From the NCBI RefSeq assembly GCF_036711975.1, contig NC_091970.1, positions 9,431,501-9,495,500 on the forward strand: a stretch of 64,000 bases of DNA. Direction: 5' to 3'. Each line of letters opens with the position of its first letter. Position 1 is the first letter of the stretch. This document shows positions 56,691-64,000 of the stretch, piece by piece. This DNA is from Onthophagus taurus. Lineage: Eukaryota; Arthropoda; Insecta; Coleoptera; Scarabaeidae. A model generated the notes under the pieces. It had not been told where the DNA came from. It saw only the letters and a program-made list of their open reading frames with translations, and did no database searches. The position numbers and the translations under genes are program-made.

Positions 56691-57189
56691 AAACAATCAA
56701 AGTATGTTAATTATTAAATATTTTACACTACTTAATTTAATCATGTGATTCTTACACTATACATCACAGAGACAGTGCCTTTCGTGCAAATCGACTGTTA
56801 TTAATTATTAACTTTATTGTCTAACTTTTTAAGCTATCAGAAAGATATAAGAATGTTGGACTTATTTAGTATTGTTCGTACTTACACAACGACTTTTTAT
56901 TTAGTTAACTTAAAAATTAGGCTTTTTCTTTGTGTAGAGTCGTTTTAAAAGCGAAGAAAATCGTTCTAAAAGAAGGGTTTATTGTACTGAGCTATCATTT
57001 TAGCGATAGGTGCCATTAATTAATTAATATTATTTTATACGTGTCATTTTTTTCAGATAATATTATTTATAAAACGTGTTTGAAAAAAAAAACGTGCCTT
57101 AAACTTATAAAAATAAAAAGAAAATTTATAAAATTGGTTTTTATCAACCCTATAATGCATATAGAAGATAAAACATTTTTGACTTTGAT

Positions 57190-60100
57190 TAACTATTGAC
57201 TAGTTTGTGCTCGTACTAAATTTTAGCAACAAATTATGTTTATTTAAAGAATTGTTTATAAAAAACTACATTACAAAATAGTTTGAGGTATTAGGGATAG
57301 ATGGCGCTAACCACGTAAGATCTTGTGATTAAAAAACGTGCTTTTAGTGCATAATTTTTAATTCGATTAATAAGTCAGTGTGTCATAAAAAAATTATATT
57401 TGCACTTAACTTTAACAACAAAAATCATTTTAATTTATAACAAAAGTTTATAAAAGAAAAATTAGGTAATTTTATAGCTTGAGATGTCACAAAGAGATGG
57501 CGTTAATCTCGTCAAGATTATATTTTTTTAAGTAAAAATTTGGTTCAAATTCGATTCACAACGGGCTAGTTTTATAAAAATTTGTGTTTGTACTTGATTT
57601 TAGTAACAAATTGTATTAATTTAACGAATTGTTTATAAAAAAATACATAGGAATATAGTGTGAGATATTAGGGATAGATGGCGCTAAGCTAACAACGTCA
57701 AAATTTTGTGTCAAAATGATTCATTCATTTTGATGAAATAAAATGTGTAATTGAGTGTTTTGTTGTGTTAAACGTGGTTTTTAGTGCATATTTTCGCGGA
57801 AAAAAAAAGGTAAAAATTACATTTTACATCCCTTAACAATGAGGTTATGTTGATTTTTTTTTTCTCTTAAGATAAAATTAGATTTTAATTCGATTAATAA
57901 TTGAGTGTATCATAAAAAAATTATATTTGCACTTAACTTTAACAATAAAAATCATTTTAATTTATAACAAAAGTTTATAAAAGAAATTTTATAACTTGAG
58001 ATGTCACAAAGAGATGGCGTTAATCTCGTCAAGATTATATTTTTTTTAAGTAAAAATTTGGTTCAAATTCGATTCATAATAGACTAGTTTTATAAAAATT
58101 TGTGTTTGTACTTGATTTTAGTAACAAATTGTATTAATTTAACGAATTGTTTATAAAAAAAAATACACAGGAATATAGTGTGACATATTAGGGATAGATG
58201 GCGCTAAGCTAACAACGTCAAAATTTTGTGTCAATATGATTCACTCGAATTCATTTTGATTAAATAAAACGTGTAATTGAGTGTTTTGTTGTGTTAAACG
58301 TGGTTTTTAGTACATATTTTTGCGTTACCAAACAGTTTTAGAGTGATGTAGGAAAAAAAAGGGTAAAAATTACATTTTACATCTCTTAACAATGAGGTTA
58401 TGTTTTGTTTTTTTTTTTTTTTAGATAAAATTAGATTTTAATTCGATTAATAGGTGAGTGTATCATAAAAAAATTACATTTGCACTTAACTTTAACAACA
58501 AAAATCATTTTAATTTATAACAAAAGTTTATAAAAGAAAAATTAGGTAATTTTATAGCTTGAGATGTCACAAAGAGATGGCGTTAATCTCGTCAAGATTA
58601 TATTTTTTTTAAGTAAAAATTTGGTTCAAATTCGATTCACAACGGACTAGTTTTATAAAAATTTGTGTTTGTACTTGATTTTAGTAACAAATTGTATTAA
58701 TTTAACGAATTGTTTATAAAGAAATACATAGGAATATAGTGTGAGATATTAGGGATAGATGGCGCTAAGCTAACAACGTCAAAATTTTGTGTCAAAGTGA
58801 TTCATTCGAATTCATTTTGATTAAATAAAATGTGTAATTGAGTGTTCTGTTGTGTTAAACGTGGTTTTTAGTGCATATTTTTGCGTTACCAAACAGTTTT
58901 AGAGTGATATAGAAAAAAGCAGGTAAAAATTATGTTTTTACATCCCTTAACAATGAGGTTATGTTATTTTCTTTTATAGATAAAAATTTGATTTTAATTC
59001 GATTAATAGGTGAGTATGTCATAAAAAAATTACATTTGCACTTAACTTTAACAACAAAAATCATTTTAATTTATAACAAAAGTTTATAAAAGAAAAATTA
59101 GGTAATTTTATAGCTTGAGATGTCACAAAGAGATGGCGTTAATCTCCTCAAGATTATATTTTTTTAAGTAAAAATTTGGTTCAAATTCGATTCACAACGG
59201 ACTAGTTTTATAAAAATTTGTGTTTGTACTTGATTTTAGTAACAGATTGTATTAATTTAACGAATTGTTTATAAAAAAATACATAGGAATGTAGTGTGAG
59301 ATATTAGGGATAGATGGCGCTAAGCTAACAACGTCAAAATTTTGTGTCAAAATGATTCATTCGAATTCATTTTGATTAAATAAAATGTGTAATTGAATGT
59401 TTTGTTGTGTTAAACGTGGTTTTTAGTGCATATTCTCGCGTTACCAAACAGTTTTAGAGTGATGTAGGAAAAAAAAGGGTAAAAATTACATATTACATCC
59501 CTTAACAATAAGGTTATGTTGTTTTTTTTTTGTAGATAAAATTAGATTTTAATTCGATTAATAGGTGAGTGTATCATAAAAAAATTACATTTGCACTTAA
59601 CTTTAACAACAAAAATCATTTTAATTTATAACAAATGTTTATAAAAGAAAGATTAGGTAATTTTATAGCTTGAGATGTCACAAAGAGATGGCGTTAATCT
59701 CGTCAAGATTATATTTTTTAAAGTAAAAATTTGGTTCAAATTCGATTCATAACGGACTAGTTTTATAAAAATTTGTGTTTGTACATGATTTTAGTAACAA
59801 ATTGTATTAATTTAACGAACTGTTTATAAAAAAATACATAGGAATATAGTGTGAGATATTAGGGATAGATGGCGCTAAGCTAACGTCAAAATTTTGTGTC
59901 AAAATGATTCATTCGAATTCATTTTGATTAAATAAAATGTGTAATTGAGTGTTTTGTTGTGTTAAACGTGGTTTTTAGTGCATATTTTTGCGTTACCAAA
60001 CATTTTTAGAGTGATATAGAAAAAAGCAGGTAAAAATTATGTTTTTACATCCCTTAACAATGAGGTTATGTTATTTTCTTTTATAGATAGAAATTTGATT

Positions 60101-60620
60101 TTAATTCGATTAATAGGTGAGTATGTCATAAAAAAATTGCATTTGCACTTAACTTTAACAACAAAAATCATTTTAATTTATACCAAAAGTTTATAAAAGA
60201 AAAATTAGGTAATTTTATAGCTTGAGATGTCACAAAGAGATGGCGCTAATCTCGTCAAGATTATATTTTTTTTAAGTAAAAATTTGGTTCAAATTCGATT
60301 CACAACGAACTAGTTTTATAAAAATTTGTGTTTGTACTTGATTTTAGTAACAAATTGTATTAATTTAACGAATTATTTATAAAAAAAGATATAGGAATAT
60401 AGTGTGAGTTATTAGGGATAGATGGCGCTAAGCTAACAACGTCAAAATTTTGTGTCAAAATGATTCATTCGAATTCATTTTGATTAAATAAAATGTGTAA
60501 TTGAGTGTTTTGTTGTGTTAAACGTGGTTTTTCGTGCATATTTTTGCGTTACCAAGCAGTTTTGGGGTGATATAGAAAAAAGCAGGTAAAAATTATGATT
60601 TTTATATCTATTAAAAATGA
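57190..60620 (+). repeat. Tandem array downstream of myosin, unit about 555 bp, six copies
   Basis: GAGATGTCACAAAGAGATGG recurs near 57481, 57997, 58561, 59117, 59671 and 60223. Five units are about 552-564 bp and one is about 516 bp. Each unit is a diverged dimer: GAGATGGCGTTAATCTC in one half and TAGATGGCGCTAAGCTAAC in the other, with parallel TTTATAAAA and TTTGTACTTGATTTTAG-type words. Every unit contains ATGAGGTTATGTT. The array fills the gap between the myosin 3' end and the INOS 3' end. Confidence 0.92.
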
Positions 60621-60696
60621 GGTTATGTTTTTGAAGTGACGTATTTAAACGTCAATGACGGTCATTAAAACGAAATTATTTAAATACCATTTCAAC

Positions 60697-60702
60697 TTTA
60701 TT
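60697..60702 (-). terminator. Candidate poly(A) signal of INOS
   Basis: Minus-strand AATAAA lies about 160 nt past the stop of the inositol phosphate synthase gene. Confidence 0.4.
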
Positions 60703-60864
60703 TAAGGAATTGTAATAATAAAATCGTGATTTCACAACTACAGAGATTCCAAAAATAATTAAAAAAATAATAAAATATAACAAAAATGGCCACTAACTAG
60801 GAATAGAAAAAACGTTCTTATTAATACTGGTCAATACTTAAAAAAACAATCTAAAACTCAACCC

Positions 60865-61703
60865 TTAATAGTCCCCATTAAGGATTAATGGATTACGTCC
60901 ATTTACCTTCTTGATTACCCCATGTTCCTTCATTAAAAACGGAACTTTATGTTCGAGCATCATATGAGAATCTGGAGGTAACCCAATGCACGCTTTTAAG
61001 ACGTTCTCTATGCACGCCCGTTGCTTAAAGAGAGCGTTTACCACCGGGGTACCATGTGGGACCAATGGTGCTTTACACAAATAGCTTAAAATCGATAAAA
61101 CCGGATGAAAAGAGCAAAATGATGTTTCCTTGTTTTTAAATTGAATTCGATTGCATAATTCGCCAAGAATCACCAAATCGAGTATTATAGGAGTTGCTAA
61201 AAGCGAATCTTCGCATGTGTTATGAACCACAATTGTGTTGGTGCCCCCACACATAATTTCTGAGGTGTATTCATCCATAGCGCGTTTAGAATCGCCTAAA
61301 ATAATGTTTTATTATTAACTACATAAATGGATTTGAATAATTAAAACTTACCAACATAGGGAACATATTTAATAACAACGCAATGGTCGGGTTTTTCTCC
61401 TTTTTTATATAAAATATTATTTGAGTCGACCATATCGTCGACAACATTGCTTTTAGAGACTTCCTTAGAACGGAATTGTAAAGGGGCTGATAAATTTTTG
61501 CCATCATTATTCCCCAAATGATTGTAACTGACGATGCTAACAGGTTTTATTCCAGCGCTAATCAAGAAATCAACCAAAACACTTTTTAGCTTGGTTTGTC
61601 CTGATTTGAAATCATCTCCGGCGATAAAAGTTCCAGCTTTTTCAGCCATCTCAATGATTCCCGGTACGAAAGTATTCTGTGGGGATCCATTAATATAACT
61701 CGA
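60865..61703 (-). CDS. Inos: Inositol-3-phosphate synthase, last two coding exons
   Basis: This NAD-dependent cytosolic enzyme turns glucose 6-phosphate into inositol 3-phosphate, the first step of inositol synthesis. Exons 61352-61703 and 60865-61295 (phase 1) give about 260 residues, roughly the C-terminal half of a 500-560-residue protein. Recognised motifs are [39 protein letters not shown] and [31 protein letters not shown] (joined across the exon boundary) and [20 protein letters not shown] follow. The protein ends [22 protein letters not shown] acceptor at 61704 precedes TCGAGTTAT. Upstream exons lie beyond the right edge, past the repeat element in the intron. Tail to tail with the myosin gene. 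Confidence 0.95.
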
Positions 61704-61925
61704 CTGAAAAAGAATATTTAAAAGAAATATATTAGAAAAATTATTTTTAGGTTACGTTTTCTTCTTAACACTACTTTTAGAAGTAAATTTGGTGGAAGAT
61801 AAAAAAACTAATAAAAGCTTAGTGAAAAACTGAAGATCTACGGAACAAAAGAGGTCGTTTTAAAAGTTTGAATTAAAAAAAAATTATTAAATTAAAAATC
61901 TAACCTCATTTTTTATGTCATAAAT

Positions 61926-64000
61926 AGGGCACGGAACTTTTGTAACAAAACAATACGATTTCCCCCCTCCACTCGTTCTCAGCAAAAAATTTCATACAAA
62001 AGTTGTTCTAAATTAAATTCTAAAACGGTTTTCTCAATAAAAAATTATATTAACAAAATTTGTTTAGAATTACTTCAGGAACAGTGTTTGTTAATACAAT
62101 TTTTTGCTAACTTGAAATTTTGATTTCCCTCTGAATAGTATGCTATCAAAATTAATTATCTCAATAATTATTGTTTCTATCAAAAAATGTTTTAAATAAA
62201 ATTTGTTTCAATTTCGATTTTGAATCAATTATCTCAATAAAAAAATTTTACATCTCTATTAATTAAGCATCTAAGTGTAATTATGTATAAAAACGGAAAA
62301 ATTATTATTTTGAGGTTATCTCCTTAATTATTGATTAAATCAAAAAATGTTGTTAACAATGTTTGTTAAGAATTGCTTCAGGAACAGTGTTTGTTAAAAC
62401 AATTTTTTTCTAACTTGAAATTTTAATTTCCCACTGAATAGTATGCTACAAAAATTAATATTTTTAAGGTTATATCCTTATTGTTGATTTAATCAAAAAA
62501 TGTTGTTAACAAAATTTGTTTAGAATTACTTCAGGAACAGTGTTTGTTAATACAATTTTTTGCTAACTTGAAATTTTGATTTCCCTCTGAATAGTATGCT
62601 ATCAAAATTAATTATCTCAATAATTATTGTTTTTATCAAAAAATGTTTTAAATAAAATTTGTTTCAATTTCGATTTTGAATCAATTATCTTAATAAAAAA
62701 ATTTTACATCTCTATTAATTAAGCATCTAAGTGTAATTATGTATAAAAACGGAAAAATTATTATTTTGAGGTTATCTCCTTAATTATTGATTAAATCAAA
62801 AAATTTTGTTAACAATGTTTGTTAAGAATTGCTTCAGGAACAGTGTTTGTTAAAACAATTTTTTTCTAACTTGAAATTTTAATTTCCCACTGAACAGTAT
62901 GCTATAAAAATTAATATTTTTGAGGTTATATCCTTATTGTTGATTTAATCAAAAAATGTTGTTAACAAAACTTGTTTAGAATTACTTCAGGAACAGTGTT
63001 TGTTAATACGATTTCTTGCTTACTTGATATTTTAATTTCCCTCTGAATAGTATGCTATCAAAATTAATTATCTCAATAATTATTGTTTCTATCAAAAAAT
63101 GTTTTAAATAAAATTTGTTTCAATTTCGATTTTGCATCAATTATCTTAATAAAAAAATGTTACATTTCTATTAATTAAGCATCCAAGTGTAATTATGTAT
63201 AAAAACGGAAAAATTATTATTTTGAGGTTATCTCCTTAATTATTGATTTAATCAAAAAATTTTGTTAACAAAATTTGTTTAGAATTGCTTCAGGAACAGT
63301 GTTTGTTAAAACAATTTTTTTCTAACTTGAAATTTTAATTTCCCACTGAACAGTATGGTACAAAAATTAATATTTTTGAGGTTATATCCTTATTGTTGAT
63401 TTAATCAAAAAATGTTGTTAACAAATTTTGTTTAGAATTACTTCAGGAGCAGTGTTTGTTAATACAATTTTTTGCTAACTTGAAATTTTAATTTCCCTCT
63501 GAATAGTACGCTATCAAAATTAATTATCTCAATAATTATTGTTTCTATCAAAAAATGTTTTAAATAAAGTTTGTTTCAATTTCGGTTTTGAATCAATATT
63601 CTTAATAAAAAATTTTTACATTTCTATTAATTAAGCATCCAAGTGTAATTATGTATAAAAACGGAAAAATTATTATTTTGAGGTTATCTCCTTAATTATT
63701 AATTTAATCAAAAAATTTTGTTAACAAAATTTGTTTAGAATTGCTTCAGGAACAGTGTTTGTTAAAACAATTTTTTTCTAACTTGAAATTTTAATTTCCC
63801 ACTGAACAGTATGGTACAAAAATTAATATTTTTGAGGTTATATCCTTATTGTTGATTTAATCAAAAAATGTTGTTAACAAAATTTGTTTAGAATTACTTC
63901 AGGAACAGTGTTTGTTAATACAATTTTTTGCTAACTTGAAATTTTAATTTCCCTCTGAATAGTATGCTATCAAAATTAATTATCTCAATAATTATTGTTT
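61926..64000. mobile_element. Second AGGGCAC-ended repeat element, runs off the window
   Basis: It starts AGGGCACGGAACTTTTGTAA, matching 49021 over about 120 bp. The tandem array with the same alternating 300/150 bp spacing follows: CAGGAACAGTGTTTGTTAA near 62078, 62382, 62534, 62837, 62988, 63290, 63446, 63748 and 63900. No end is reached. It sits in an intron of inositol-3-phosphate synthase. Its monomers are closer to those of the first copy than the two arrays' flanks are to each other. Confidence 0.85.

Noticed and set aside
1-64000. CRISPR array or prokaryotic operon
   Set aside because: The repeats are hundreds of bases long and genes are spliced; nothing prokaryotic is present.

Overview
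This window looks like an AT-rich insect nuclear genome, plausibly a beetle (inference). It has short spliced genes with GT-AG introns, many DNA-transposon derivatives, and non-coding DNA studded with AGGTTATGTT-type words. I see no tRNA, rRNA, CRISPR or prokaryotic operon. The recognisable proteins are conserved animal ones: UBE4B, NASP, UMPS, RPP38, a threonine aldolase, adenylate kinase 1, the class I myosin Myo1D/Myo31DF and inositol-3-phosphate synthase.

Layout. 1-3330: 5' end of UBE4B (minus strand, with a 560-bp tandem repeat in its intron), head to head with a small four-helix membrane protein (plus). 4321-13190: one 8.87-kb Foldback-like element. It has long inverted arms built of 143-bp tandem units and is flanked by a perfect 9-bp duplication. 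Inside it lie a piggyBac-like fragment, a LINE remnant split by two mariner-type palindromes, a Sola-like element with a decayed transposase, and a Transib-like element whose ends look like recombination signal sequences. 13875-23194: NASP (minus), a claudin-like tetraspan protein, UMPS, RPP38 and zinc-finger gene 1 (all plus). 23195-26448: tandem repeats with a MITE inside. 26449-29197: threonine aldolase (minus), head to head with a 99-residue protein gene (plus).

29198-43117: GC-rich putative promoters, duplicated repeats, and zinc-finger gene 2, a close paralogue of gene 1. Its first coding intron carries a 4.5-kb higher-order repeat. Its second carries an antisense single-exon adenylate kinase gene. 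Its last exon exists in two tandem copies with different stops. 46011-56690: Myo1D/Myo31DF, with a 48-nt cassette exon predicted in the loop-1 region and a three-level transposon nest in one intron. 57190-60620: six copies of a 555-bp repeat. 60865-61703: the 3' exons of inositol-3-phosphate synthase (minus). A second copy of the AGGGCAC-ended repeat element starts at 61926 and runs off the window.

The genes do not form one pathway. Functional links are limited to the paralogous zinc-finger pair, the nested zinc-finger/adenylate kinase pair and shared promoters between divergent neighbours. Exon boundaries were deduced by eye from splice signals, reading phase and remembered family sequences. 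No alignment, transcript or database search was run.
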